A stretch of 6,957 bases of DNA, from contig PWWF01000184.1 of the NCBI GenBank assembly GCA_003561595.1, positions 1-6,957 of the forward strand, read 5' to 3'. The position numbers and the translations under genes were made by a program. Position 1 is the first letter of the stretch. The number at the start of each line of letters is the position of its first letter. This DNA comes from Paracoccaceae bacterium. Lineage in GTDB: Bacteria > Pseudomonadota > Alphaproteobacteria > Rhodobacterales > Rhodobacteraceae. Shown here piece by piece: positions 1-6,891 of the stretch. The notes below the pieces were generated by a model. That model did no database searches, had not been told where the DNA came from, and worked only from the letters and a program-made list of their open reading frames with translations.

Positions 1-787
1 CGTCAACATGGCGCATGGCTCACTTTACATGGTGGGCGCCTATGTCGGCTTCGCGGTCTATGACCCGATTTATGCTTCGGCAACATGGTCGTCGCAGGCC
101 TAGCTGATCGGGATCGTGGCCGGGGTGCTGGCTGCGGCGGTTGTCGGGCTATTCATGCAGGTGGTCCTGCTGGGCTGGATGCAGGGGCAGGAGCTACGCC
201 AGGCATTGGTGACGATCGGTCTGTCCATCATCATCGCTGACCAGCTTCTTGCCATCTTTGGCGGCAACCCCTTCCGCTTCTTCGCGCCGCAGATGCTGTT
301 TGGCCCGACCGAACTGCCGATCATCGGGCGCTACCCCGTGTTCCGTCTGTTCCAGGTCGCGCTGGCGATTGCTGTCGGTATTGCGCTGTGACTGCTGCTG
401 AACAAGACCAAGCTGGGGATCATCGTGCGCGCCGGGGTCGATGACCGGCAGATGCTGGCGGCCTGCGGGATCAATGTGCCGCTTGTTGCCGCCACCGTCT
501 TTGCGCTTGGCGCGGCCCTTGCGGGCCTGGGCGGTGTGATCGGGGCGACAGCGCAGCCCATGGCGCTGGGTGTCGATGCGCGCTTTTTGCTGATGTCGCT
601 TGTTGTGGTGATTGTGGGCGGCATGGGGTCTATCGGCGGGACAGCCCTGGGCGCGCTGTTGATCGGACTGGCCGAGCAATGGGGGCAGGTGCTGTTCCCG
701 ACCTATTCGGTGATCCTGACATTCGTGATCATGGCGGCAGTGCTGGCCGTCTGGCCGCAGGGCCTGCTGGGGAGGAAGCCGACATGA
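1..787 (+). pseudogene. livH: LivH-type ABC permease, 5'-truncated by window edge, two in-frame stop codons
   Basis: This is the first inner-membrane permease of a branched-chain-amino-acid-type ABC importer, which would pair with LivM to form the channel. Translating from base 2 gives a continuous LivH-like protein beginning VNMAHGSLYMVGAYVG, which corresponds to roughly residue 35-40 of the family, so the true start lies outside the window. The frame meets TAG at 101-103 and TGA at 389-391, yet similarity resumes directly after each stop. After the second it reads LLLNKTKLGIIVRAGVDDRQ and then the cytoplasmic coupling region and last membrane segments, ending in WPQGLLGRKPT with TGA at 785-787. 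Relatives commonly have Trp at or near both stops, so each fits a single G-to-A change in TGG. TGA ends several neighbouring genes and TAG ends another, so recoding is unlikely. The last codon overlaps the livM start (ATGA). The family call is strong. Whether it is a true pseudogene or a base-calling error cannot be told from sequence alone. Confidence 0.85.
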
Positions 788-1791
788 TCATGATGACCTC
801 GCGCCAATGGATGATGACGGCGGCTGGTATCGCGATCCTGATGGCCCTGCCGCTGCTGCTGCCGAATTTCTGGCTGGTCAATATCTTCGGGCGGGCGCTG
901 GTCTATGGCGTGGTCGCATTGTCGCTGACATTTCTGGCACATTATGGCGGATTTGTTTCGCTGGCGCAGACGATGGTGGCCGGGGTGGCGGGCTATGCCG
1001 TCGCGATCATGGCGCCGACGGCCATCCCGCTGGGCCCGCTGGCCATGCCCTATGGCGCGGCCATTCCGCTGGCGGTTCTCGCCGCGACCTTTGCAGGCGC
1101 GATTGTCGGCATGATCGCGGTCAACACGCGCGAGATCTATCTGCTGATGATCACGCTGGCGCTGGCGGTCGGGTTCAGCCTGTTCGCGCAGTCCAACATC
1201 ACCTGGTTCCGCGGGTATGAGGGGATCCGCAATATCGTCGGCCCCGAGGTCATGGGCATGCCCTTCCGCACGCCGATGGTGTTCTACTACATCTCGCTGA
1301 TCGTGGCCGTGCTGATGTATCTGCTTGTGCTCTATGTCGTGCGCACGCCGTTCGGGCTGGTGCTGCAGGCGATCCGCGACTCGGATCGGCGCACGGCGGC
1401 CATCGGCTTTCATGTCGGGCTGCACCGTATCGCGGCCTTTGCGCTGGCGGGGTTCATTGCTGGCTGGGGTGGTGTTCTGATCACCTTCTACAATATCGGC
1501 ATCACCCCCAGTTCCATCGGGCTATGGGCCACGGTCGGCGTGCTGATCATGGCCGTGATCGGCGGTCTGGGGCACCCGCTGGGGGCGTTCATCGGGGCGC
1601 TGATCTATGTGGTGATGGATACATTCGCGTCATCCATCATCGGGCATGACCGGTTCAACACGCTGATCGGCCTTGTGTTCCTGGCCATTGTCCTCTTGTC
1701 GCCCGACGGCGTCTGGGGCGCGGGCAAGCGGCTGCTGAACGCCTTTGGCAAGGGGCCGGGCAAACCCGCCCCGAAAGAGGAACTTCTCTGA
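784..1791 (+). CDS. livM: LivM-type branched-chain amino acid ABC transporter permease
   Basis: This is the second integral-membrane subunit of the importer, 335 residues, a normal length for LivM. Hydrophobic segments lie at about 10-27, 35-55, 64-78, 90-112, 118-136, 165-187, 214-234, 244-276 and 291-306. The conserved cytoplasmic loop that contacts the ATPases is visible at 189-232 (GLVLQAIRDSDRRTAAIGF, then a Gly/Ala-rich helix GFIAGWGGVL). The family-typical GGLGHPLGAFIGAL stretch lies at about 260-273, and the end is a short charged tail. The start at 784 is chosen because GGAGG at 771-775 sits eight bases upstream and the ATG overlaps the livH stop as ATGA, which suggests translational coupling. 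The same frame is open upstream to 679, but that part overlaps livH coding sequence and lacks family similarity. The protein appears intact. With livH broken, it would lack its normal partner unless another permease substitutes. The transported substrate cannot be inferred. Confidence 0.93.
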   Translation: MIMMTSRQWMMTAAGIAILMALPLLLPNFWLVNIFGRALVYGVVALSLTFLAHYGGFVSLAQTMVAGVAGYAVAIMAPTAIPLGPLAMPYGAAIPLAVLAATFAGAIVGMIAVNTREIYLLMITLALAVGFSLFAQSNITWFRGYEGIRNIVGPEVMGMPFRTPMVFYYISLIVAVLMYLLVLYVVRTPFGLVLQAIRDSDRRTAAIGFHVGLHRIAAFALAGFIAGWGGVLITFYNIGITPSSIGLWATVGVLIMAVIGGLGHPLGAFIGALIYVVMDTFASSIIGHDRFNTLIGLVFLAIVLLSPDGVWGAGKRLLNAFGKGPGKPAPKEELL

Positions 1792-1896
1792 GATCGGAGG
1801 CGGCACAAAGACCCGACCGCCTTTCCAGCTGATCCAAGGGTCTGAGACATCACCGTCGGGGTGGAGGATGCCCGGCACAACATGGAGGAAATTCGC
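1792..1896 (+). other. Intergenic leader between livM and the binding-protein gene, with possible alternative hairpins
   Basis: This 105-nt gap is the longest non-coding stretch inside the operon. Two six-base inverted repeats interlock: AGGCGG at 1798-1803 with CCGCCT at 1817-1822, and AGACCC at 1809-1814 with GGGTCT at 1838-1843. The left arm of the second lies in the loop of the first, so the two could form only as alternatives or as a pseudoknot. There is no T-run after either, so neither looks like a classical terminator. I could not identify a convincing -35/-10 promoter. Short repeats like these can occur by chance at this GC content. Confidence 0.3.
1884..1888 (+). promoter_or_regulatory. 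Ribosome binding site fixing the start of the binding-protein gene
   Basis: A perfect GGAGG lies eight bases before ATG 1897. It decides that start over the in-frame GTG at 1861 and ATG at 1882. Starting at 1897 places the basic, hydrophobic signal peptide right at the N-terminus, as expected for an exported protein. Confidence 0.8.
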
Positions 1897-3162
1897 ATGT
1901 CAGTTTCTCGCAGACATACACTGGCCTGGGCGATGGGCACTGTGGCGGCTGTTTTTGCCGCAAGCAGCGCCGTCGCACAGGATGACGGCCCGATCCGCAT
2001 TGGATCGATCACCACGCTGGAAGGACCGTTCGCAACTGGCGGGCAGGATGCATACCGCGCCATGGAAATGGCGTTCGAGGCTATCGACTACGAAATCGGC
2101 GGCCGCGAGATCGAATGGATCCGCGAATCCTCGAACGCGACACCCGAAGTGGCGCTGGCCCGCGCCCGCAAACTGATCGAACAGGACGATGTCGATATCA
2201 TCATCGGCCCGCTTTCGGGCGCCGAGGGCATCGCGCTGCGGGACTACTCGCGCACGCTTGAAGGCAAGACCATCGTCAACGGCTCTTCCGGGGCGGCGGA
2301 CACCACCCTGCGCGACCCTTCGTCCAACTTCTTCCGTTTCAATACGGAAGGGACGCAGTGGATGGCGGGTCTGGGCACTTATGCCTATGACGAGATGGGC
2401 TCGCGCCATGTGGCACTTGTGGCCGCTGACTATGCGTTCCCCTATGCGCAGGTCTTTGGCTTCATGCACGAATACTGCGAACTGGGCGGCGCCGTGACCA
2501 AGCTGTGGTCGCCGCTGAACACGACCGACTTCTCGTCGATCATCGCGCAGTTCCCGTCTGATGTGGATGCCGTCGCGCTGATCCAGGGCGGCACGGACGC
2601 GCTGGCCTTCCTGACGCAATATGCCGAAGTGGGCGGCGATCTGCCGATCATCGGGGGCTCGATCACGGCCGACCAGACGCTGTTGTCCGCACGCGGGCCG
2701 CATCAGAGCCTGATGGAAGGCATGGTCGCCGCAGGGCCGATTGCCGATCTGAATGATGACCCGGCATGGCAGGAATTCGTCGCGCAGTATCGTGAGCGTT
2801 GGCCCGACGGGTTCGACTCGCCCTCGATCCACGCAGTGAACTACTACACCAACACCATCGCCGTGATCGAGGCGCTGCAAGAGGTTGGCGGCGATCTCTC
2901 CGACAATCAGGAAGCATTCCAGGCCGCTCTGGCATCGCTGGAATTCACGGCACCCACTGGTGCGAATGTCCGGCTGGATGACAACCGTAAGGCCATTTCG
3001 GACATCTTCCTGACGCGGATCGTGAATGATGACGGAACCATGCGCACCGAAGCCTTTGGCCGCACCGAGGATGTGAGCCAGACGCTTGGCATGGATCAGG
3101 ATGAGTTCATGGCTCTGGGCGCACCGTCGCGCGACAACCCTGACTGCCCGCCGGCAGGCTGA
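1897..3162 (+). CDS. Periplasmic substrate-binding protein of a branched-chain amino acid-type ABC transporter
   Basis: This is the exported solute receptor that delivers ligand to the LivHM permease, 421 residues, typical of the Leu/Ile/Val-binding family (Peripla_BP_6 fold). The N-terminus is a signal peptide: basic MSVSRRH, a hydrophobic core at about 9-24, and likely cleavage after AVA or AVAQ (residues 25-28). The SRRHTLA start loosely resembles a twin-arginine motif, but Sec export is equally possible. The mature protein opens with PIRIGSITTLEGPFATGGQ, the usual first strand and ligand loop. IIIGPLSGAEG and later VALVAADYAFPYAQ are further recognisable lobe elements. The only two mature cysteines, C194 and C417 (in NPDCP near the end), could form a disulfide that ties down the C-terminal tail. 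The gene lies between the permease and ATPase genes of one transporter. The ligand is unknown: family members bind amino acids, amides, urea or aromatic acids. No damage is seen. Confidence 0.92.
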   Translation: MSVSRRHTLAWAMGTVAAVFAASSAVAQDDGPIRIGSITTLEGPFATGGQDAYRAMEMAFEAIDYEIGGREIEWIRESSNATPEVALARARKLIEQDDVDIIIGPLSGAEGIALRDYSRTLEGKTIVNGSSGAADTTLRDPSSNFFRFNTEGTQWMAGLGTYAYDEMGSRHVALVAADYAFPYAQVFGFMHEYCELGGAVTKLWSPLNTTDFSSIIAQFPSDVDAVALIQGGTDALAFLTQYAEVGGDLPIIGGSITADQTLLSARGPHQSLMEGMVAAGPIADLNDDPAWQEFVAQYRERWPDGFDSPSIHAVNYYTNTIAVIEALQEVGGDLSDNQEAFQAALASLEFTAPTGANVRLDDNRKAISDIFLTRIVNDDGTMRTEAFGRTEDVSQTLGMDQDEFMALGAPSRDNPDCPPAG

Positions 3163-3177
3163 TACCTCCCTGCTCGT

Positions 3178-3198
3178 CCCCGGTGTCTGGTGCCGGGG
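3178..3198 (+). promoter_or_regulatory. GC-rich hairpin between the binding-protein gene and livG
   Basis: CCCCGG at 3178-3183 pairs with CCGGGG at 3193-3198 around a nine-base loop, and two G-T wobbles could extend the stem inward. A second, mutually exclusive pairing is possible between GGGG at 3196-3199 and CCCC at 3204-3207. No T-tract follows, so it is not a standard terminator. Its position, just after a binding-protein gene and before the ATPases, fits an mRNA-stabilising or partial-attenuation element that would let the receptor be made in excess over the membrane components. That role is inferred from position only. Confidence 0.45.
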
Positions 3199-3224
3199 GC
3201 GGGCCCCTCTAGACAGGAATAAAG

Positions 3225-3995
3225 ATGTCTGCCTCTACCGCTTCCGCATCCGCGACACCCGTCTTGACGCTTGATGGCGTCGGCCGCCGGTTCGGCGCGC
3301 TTCAGGCGGTCAGCGACGTGACCCTGCATATCGAACCGGGCGAACGCCGCGCGATCCTCGGGCCGAACGGTGCGGGCAAGACCACGCTGTTCAACACGAT
3401 CTGCGGCGACTACCCGCCCACATCGGGCAGGATCACGTTCTTCGGGACCGATATTTCACATCTCAAGCCGCACAAGCGCGCGCGCATGGGGATCGGGCGC
3501 ACCTGTCAAAGCTCGACCCTGTTCAGCGGCCTGACCGTGCAGGAAAACCTGTATCTGGCGGTGCGCGCGGCCAAGCCGGGGCGGTTCTCGTTGCTCAAGG
3601 CAAAGCCGGGCGATCCGGATCTGGAACGCGTGCGGGCGCTGGCCGAACAGGTCCGGGTGGACCATATCATGGATACGCGCATCGACGCCATTTCCCACGG
3701 GCAGCGCCGTCAGGTGGAAATCGGCATGGCGCTCTCGGGTGTGCCGCGCCTGTTGATGCTGGATGAACCCGCCGCCGGGCTGTCGGCGGCAGAGCGCCCC
3801 GAGCTGGTCAAGCTGATGGCCGAATTGCCGCGCGACCTGACCCTGATCCTGATCGAGCATGACATGGATGTCGCCCTTGCCAATTCCGAAAAGGTGACTG
3901 TGATGAAAGATGGCGTCGTGGTGGTCGAGTCGACCCCCGACAAGGTGGCGGATGATCCGATGGTGCAAGCCATCTATCTGGGGGAGGGGCACTGA
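3225..3995 (+). CDS. livG: LivG-type ABC transporter ATP-binding protein
   Basis: This is one of the two cytoplasmic ATPases that power the importer, 256 residues, normal for LivG. The visible ABC motifs in order are: Walker A GPNGAGKT (46-53), Q-loop glutamine Q95 in GRTCQSSTLF, signature ISHGQRRQVEIGMAL (156-170), Walker B LLMLDEPAAGLS (176-187) with D180 and catalytic E181, and switch histidine H212 in LIEHDMD. The SHGQ signature in place of LSGGQ is usual for the LivG branch. The first dozen residues (MSASTASASATP) are a low-complexity Ser/Ala extension before the fold begins at VLTLDGVGRRFGALQAV. The ATG at 3225 follows AGGA at 3215-3218 with six-base spacing. The stop overlaps the livF start by one base (TGATG), which implies coupled translation of the two ATPases. 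All catalytic residues are present. Its own LivH partner is broken, so activity in vivo may depend on another permease. Confidence 0.93.
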   Translation: MSASTASASATPVLTLDGVGRRFGALQAVSDVTLHIEPGERRAILGPNGAGKTTLFNTICGDYPPTSGRITFFGTDISHLKPHKRARMGIGRTCQSSTLFSGLTVQENLYLAVRAAKPGRFSLLKAKPGDPDLERVRALAEQVRVDHIMDTRIDAISHGQRRQVEIGMALSGVPRLLMLDEPAAGLSAAERPELVKLMAELPRDLTLILIEHDMDVALANSEKVTVMKDGVVVVESTPDKVADDPMVQAIYLGEGH

Positions 3996-4702
3996 TGAGT
4001 GGCGCCCTCGACATCCGCGATCTGCATGTGCGTTTCGGCCGGGCGACGATCCTGCAAGGGGTCAGCCTGTCGGTGACAGACAAGCCCGTTTCGGTAATCG
4101 GCCGCAACGGCATGGGCAAGACGACGATGTGTTCCGCGCTGATGGGCATGGTCCCGGCCAGCGGCAGCGCAAAACTGGACGGGCGCGAGTTGATCGGCCT
4201 CGGGACCGGCAAGGTCGCGCGCGGTGGGTTGGCGCTGGTGCCACAGGGGCGGCGGATGTTCCCCTCGCTCTCGGTGCATGAGCATCTGCTGCTGGTCGCA
4301 CAGCGCGGATCGCCCGCCTGGACGATCGAGCGGGTCTATGACACGTTCCCGCGCCTGGCAGAGCGGCGCAAGAATGGCGGCAACCAGCTTTCGGGCGGCG
4401 AACAGCAGATGCTGGCGATCTCGCGCGCGTTGCTGATGAACCCGCGGCTGGTCATCATGGATGAGCCCTCCGAAGGGTTGGCCCCGGTGATCGTGGACCA
4501 GTTGATCGAGGTGCTGGGCACCATTGCCAGGGAAGGCATGGGCCTGCTGCTGATCGAGCAGAATCTGCGGGTGGCCACCTCGGTCGCGGATGAAGTGTCG
4601 ATCATGGTGACAGGCCGGATCGCCGCCACCGTCGGGTCACAGGAACTGGCCAATGACCGCGACATGCAGAACCGCTATCTGGGGGTGAGCCATGGCCACT
4701 GA
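3995..4702 (+). CDS. livF: LivF-type ABC transporter ATP-binding protein
   Basis: This is the second ATPase of the importer, forming the nucleotide-binding heterodimer with LivG. It has 235 residues, the usual LivF length. Motifs: Walker A GRNGMGKTT (36-44), Q84 in LVPQGRRMFPSLSV, signature QLSGGEQQMLAISRAL (131-146), and Walker B RLVIMDEPSEGLAP (151-164) with D156 and E157. The switch position holds Gln (LLLIEQN, Q189) instead of His, which is the normal LivF pattern and not a defect. GGGGAGGGG at 3981-3989 supplies a strong ribosome binding site inside the end of livG, just before ATG 3995. The 3' end overlaps the next gene by eleven bases, so the operon continues without a break into the Tm-1-like gene. 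LivF and LivG differ in signature and switch residues, which is how the two were told apart. Confidence 0.93.
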   Translation: MSGALDIRDLHVRFGRATILQGVSLSVTDKPVSVIGRNGMGKTTMCSALMGMVPASGSAKLDGRELIGLGTGKVARGGLALVPQGRRMFPSLSVHEHLLLVAQRGSPAWTIERVYDTFPRLAERRKNGGNQLSGGEQQMLAISRALLMNPRLVIMDEPSEGLAPVIVDQLIEVLGTIAREGMGLLLIEQNLRVATSVADEVSIMVTGRIAATVGSQELANDRDMQNRYLGVSHGH

Positions 4703-5894
4703 TCGTGTCTATGTGATCGGAACCTGCGACACCAAGCTCGCGGAACTGCGCTATGCCTGCGACCGGATACGCAGCGCCGGGGCAGTGCCTGTGCTGGTCG
4801 ATGTCGGCACGGTCGGGCGCGAGACGGCCGCCGATATTGCCGCGACCGAGATTGCCGCCTGCCACCCTGATGGGGCCGGGGCCGTTCTGGGCAATGATGA
4901 CCGGGGCGCGGCCATCACCGCCATGGCCGAAGCGCTGACCTTCTGGCTTTTGGCGCGCGACGATATCGGCGCGGTGCTGGGCCTTGGCGGGTCGGGCAAC
5001 ACCGCGCTGGTCACGCAGGCGATGCGTGCGCTGCCTGTGGGTGTGCCCAAGCTGATGGTGTCCACGGTCGCCTCGGGTCAGGTGGCGCAATATGTCGGCG
5101 CGACGGATCTGGGCATGGTCCATTCGGTCACTGATGTCGCCGGTCTGAACGCCATCAGCCGCCGCGTGATCGGCAATGCCGCCCATGCAGCGGCAGGCAT
5201 GGCGCTGAACCCGATCCCACAGGGCACAGGCGATCTGCCGGGCGTGGGCATCACCATGTTCGGCGTGACCACGCAATGCGTCGATCACCTGCGCGCGGCA
5301 CTGGGTGACCGCGTCGAACCTTATGTCTTTCACGCCACCGGCACCGGCGGCGCCGCGATGGAGAAGCTGGCCGATTCCGGTCTGGTCGCCGGGGTGCTGG
5401 ATGTGACCGCCACCGAAATCGCCGATCATCTGGTGGGTGGCGTCATGCCGTGCTCGGCGGATCGCTACGGCGTCATTGAGCGGACCGGGCTGCCCTGGGT
5501 CGGGTCGGTCGGCGCGGTCGATATGGTCAATTTCGCCGGCCGCGAAACTGTGCCCGAGCGCTTTTCCGACCGCAATCTGTTGGTGCACAACCCGCAGATC
5601 ACGCTGATGCGCACAACGCCGGATGAAAACGTGCAGATCGCGCGTTTCCTGACCGAGCGGCTGAACCGCTGCAATGGCCCGGTCACGCTGTTCCTGCCCC
5701 TCAAGGGTGTGTCCTCGGTCGATGCGCCGGGCATGCCCTTTCACGACCCCGACGCGGATGAAGCGCTCTTTTCCGCCATCCGCGAGACTTTCGCGCCGGG
5801 CCCGAACCGGCGCCTGTTCGAACTGCCCCTGAACATCAACGATCCGGACTTTGCGCAAGCGATGGCGGATGAATTCCTCAGGATACTCCCATGA
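4692..5894 (+). CDS. Tm-1-like ATP-binding domain protein (UPF0261 family)
   Basis: This 400-residue protein matches the UPF0261/Tm-1-like family, the bacterial counterpart of the N-terminal half of tomato Tm-1, an inhibitor of tobamovirus replication. Full family length is present. It opens with [19 protein letters not shown] (6-24), the family's signature start. Next are the glycine-rich [11 protein letters not shown] (97-107) and the [17 protein letters not shown] segment (124-140). The second Rossmann-like half contains [15 protein letters not shown] (186-200), [14 protein letters not shown] (213-226) and a conserved C-terminal region with [19 protein letters not shown] (335-353). In plant Tm-1 the N-terminal domain binds ATP. 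The reaction in bacteria is unknown, so none is assigned. The start at 4692 overlaps livF by eleven bases, and the 3' end overlaps the next gene as ATGA. This suggests co-production with the transporter and with the PEP-hydrolase-family protein, its probable partner. The gene looks intact. Confidence 0.9.
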   Translation: MATDRVYVIGTCDTKLAELRYACDRIRSAGAVPVLVDVGTVGRETAADIAATEIAACHPDGAGAVLGNDDRGAAITAMAEALTFWLLARDDIGAVLGLGGSGNTALVTQAMRALPVGVPKLMVSTVASGQVAQYVGATDLGMVHSVTDVAGLNAISRRVIGNAAHAAAGMALNPIPQGTGDLPGVGITMFGVTTQCVDHLRAALGDRVEPYVFHATGTGGAAMEKLADSGLVAGVLDVTATEIADHLVGGVMPCSADRYGVIERTGLPWVGSVGAVDMVNFAGRETVPERFSDRNLLVHNPQITLMRTTPDENVQIARFLTERLNRCNGPVTLFLPLKGVSSVDAPGMPFHDPDADEALFSAIRETFAPGPNRRLFELPLNINDPDFAQAMADEFLRILP

Positions 5895-6736
5895 ACAAGA
5901 TCCGCTTTCCCCATCGCGACCGCAGCACCCTGATGCGCCGTTTTCAGGACATGGCAAAACGCCGAATCCCGATCATCGGCGGCGGCGCCGGAACAGGCCT
6001 GTCCGCCAAGAGCGAAGAGCATGGCGGCATCGACCTGATCGTGATTTACAATTCGGGCCGCTACCGGATGGCGGGGCGCGGATCGCTGGCGGGGCTGCTG
6101 GCCTATGGCAACGCGAACGAGATCGTTGTGGACATGGCGCGCGAAGTGCTGCCTGTGGTCCGCAACACCCCGGTTCTGGCCGGGGTGAACGGCACCGACC
6201 CGTTCGTGATGATGGACCAGCATCTTGACCAGCTCAAGGCGCTCGGGCTGGCGGGGGTGCAGAACTTTCCGACAGTCGGGCTGATTGATGGTGTGTTCCG
6301 GCAGAACCTGGAAGAAACGGGCATGAGCTACGCGCTGGAAGTCGAGATGATCCGCATGGCCCGCGAACGCGATATGCTGACCACGCCGTATGTCTTTTCC
6401 GCCGAAGAGGCCGTCGCCATGGCCGAGGCCGGGGCCGATATTCTGGTCATGCATATGGGCCTGACCTCTGGCGGGACCATCGGCGCGGAAACCGTGCGCT
6501 CGCTGGATGATTGCGTCAAGGATATCGACAACTGGGCCGAGGCCGCTCTCAAGGTGCGGCCGGATATCCTGGTCATCTGCCATGGCGGCCCCATCGCCAC
6601 GCCTGACGATGCCTCTTATGTCCTGCGGCAGGCGCGGCATTGCCACGGCTTCTACGGTGCCAGTTCGATGGAGCGGTTGCCCACAGAAACCGCGCTGAGC
6701 GAAACGACCCGCGCCTTCAAGGCGCTGACCTTCTAG
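5891..6736 (+). CDS. Phosphoenolpyruvate hydrolase family TIM-barrel protein
   Basis: This 281-residue protein belongs to the PEP-hydrolase (TIM-barrel signal transduction) family, which corresponds to the C-terminal half of Tm-1-type proteins. Conserved loops at the barrel rim are visible in order: [15 protein letters not shown] (26-40), [16 protein letters not shown] (53-68) followed by [15 protein letters not shown] (97-105), [13 protein letters not shown] (122-134), [12 protein letters not shown] (188-199), [12 protein letters not shown] (230-241) and [12 protein letters not shown] (253-264). The family name derives from similarity to PEP-utilising barrels; a physiological reaction is not established. 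Its ATG overlaps the stop of the Tm-1-like gene by four bases (ATGA), with AGGA at 5880-5883 as a likely ribosome binding site, so the two halves are made together but unfused. It ends in TAG, directly followed by the strong ribosome binding site of the SRPBCC gene. It appears intact. Confidence 0.9.
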   Translation: MNKIRFPHRDRSTLMRRFQDMAKRRIPIIGGGAGTGLSAKSEEHGGIDLIVIYNSGRYRMAGRGSLAGLLAYGNANEIVVDMAREVLPVVRNTPVLAGVNGTDPFVMMDQHLDQLKALGLAGVQNFPTVGLIDGVFRQNLEETGMSYALEVEMIRMARERDMLTTPYVFSAEEAVAMAEAGADILVMHMGLTSGGTIGAETVRSLDDCVKDIDNWAEAALKVRPDILVICHGGPIATPDDASYVLRQARHCHGFYGASSMERLPTETALSETTRAFKALTF

Positions 6737-6742
6737 GAGGAG
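6735..6742 (+). promoter_or_regulatory. Strong ribosome binding site for the SRPBCC gene
   Basis: AGGAGGAG begins inside the TAG stop of the PEP-hydrolase-family gene and lies just before ATG 6745. It is the best match to the anti-Shine-Dalgarno sequence in the window. It fixes the start of the next gene, showing that this gene was once, or still is, translated as part of the operon. Confidence 0.75.
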
Positions 6743-6744
6743 TG

Positions 6745-6891
6745 ATGGCAGACGCACTTTCAACGACAATCATTGATGCCCCGGTCGAGCAGGTCTGGGC
6801 GGTGTTGCGCGATTTCAACGGGTTGCCGGTCTGGAACGTAACAGGAGCAAAACCCCGGGCGAAGTTGTTGGGTGAGGGTGCGTCCTATTGA
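6745..6891 (+). pseudogene. SRPBCC-fold (START/Bet v 1-like) protein, broken after about 31 residues
   Basis: The gene starts at ATG 6745 behind a strong ribosome binding site. It encodes MADALSTTIIDAPVEQVWAV followed by LRDFNGLPVWN, a clear N-terminus of an SRPBCC-family ligand-binding protein (polyketide cyclase/START-like, normally about 140-170 residues). After Asn31 (codon ending at 6837) the expected continuation, usually Pro-Ala and then an acidic segment leading to a Val-Gly/Arg-Phe strand, is missing. The frame instead runs through unrelated residues (VTGAKPRAKLLGEGASY) to TGA at 6889-6891. Neither other + frame restores the family sequence in the 120 bases left, so a simple single-base frameshift does not explain it; an insertion or rearrangement near 6838 fits better. 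SRPBCC genes beside this enzyme pair would be expected to bind or handle a hydrophobic small molecule, but no ligand can be named. The 3' part, if it survives, lies beyond the window. Confidence 0.72.

Noticed and set aside
101..391. Recoding of TGA or TAG (alternative code, selenocysteine or pyrrolysine) to rescue livH
   Set aside because: TGA is the stop of livM, the binding-protein gene, livG, livF and the Tm-1-like gene, and TAG ends the PEP-hydrolase-family gene. Two different stops at likely Trp positions point to mutation or error, not recoding.
116..391. The open stretch between the two livH stops as a separate small membrane protein
   Set aside because: It has no ribosome binding site at its start, and its sequence is the middle of LivH; it lacks the coupling loop and would not be a functional unit.
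1900..2880. Antisense open frame of 326 codons opposite the binding-protein gene
   Set aside because: It has no family similarity, and the + strand protein has clear signal peptide and fold motifs. It is a shadow of biased codon use.
4560..4575. Gln in place of the switch His in LivF as a sign of a dead ATPase
   Set aside because: Glutamine in IEQN at this position is the usual state in the LivF family.
4602..5957. Long antisense open frame of 451 codons opposite the Tm-1-like gene
   Set aside because: Composition is Arg/His/Gly/Asp-rich with no recognisable family motif and no ribosome binding site. It lies opposite a well-supported gene and is a typical GC-rich shadow frame.
5741..6769. 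Antisense open frame of 342 codons opposite the PEP-hydrolase-family gene
   Set aside because: It spans three sense genes and their junctions and shows no motif; explained by GC-rich codon bias.
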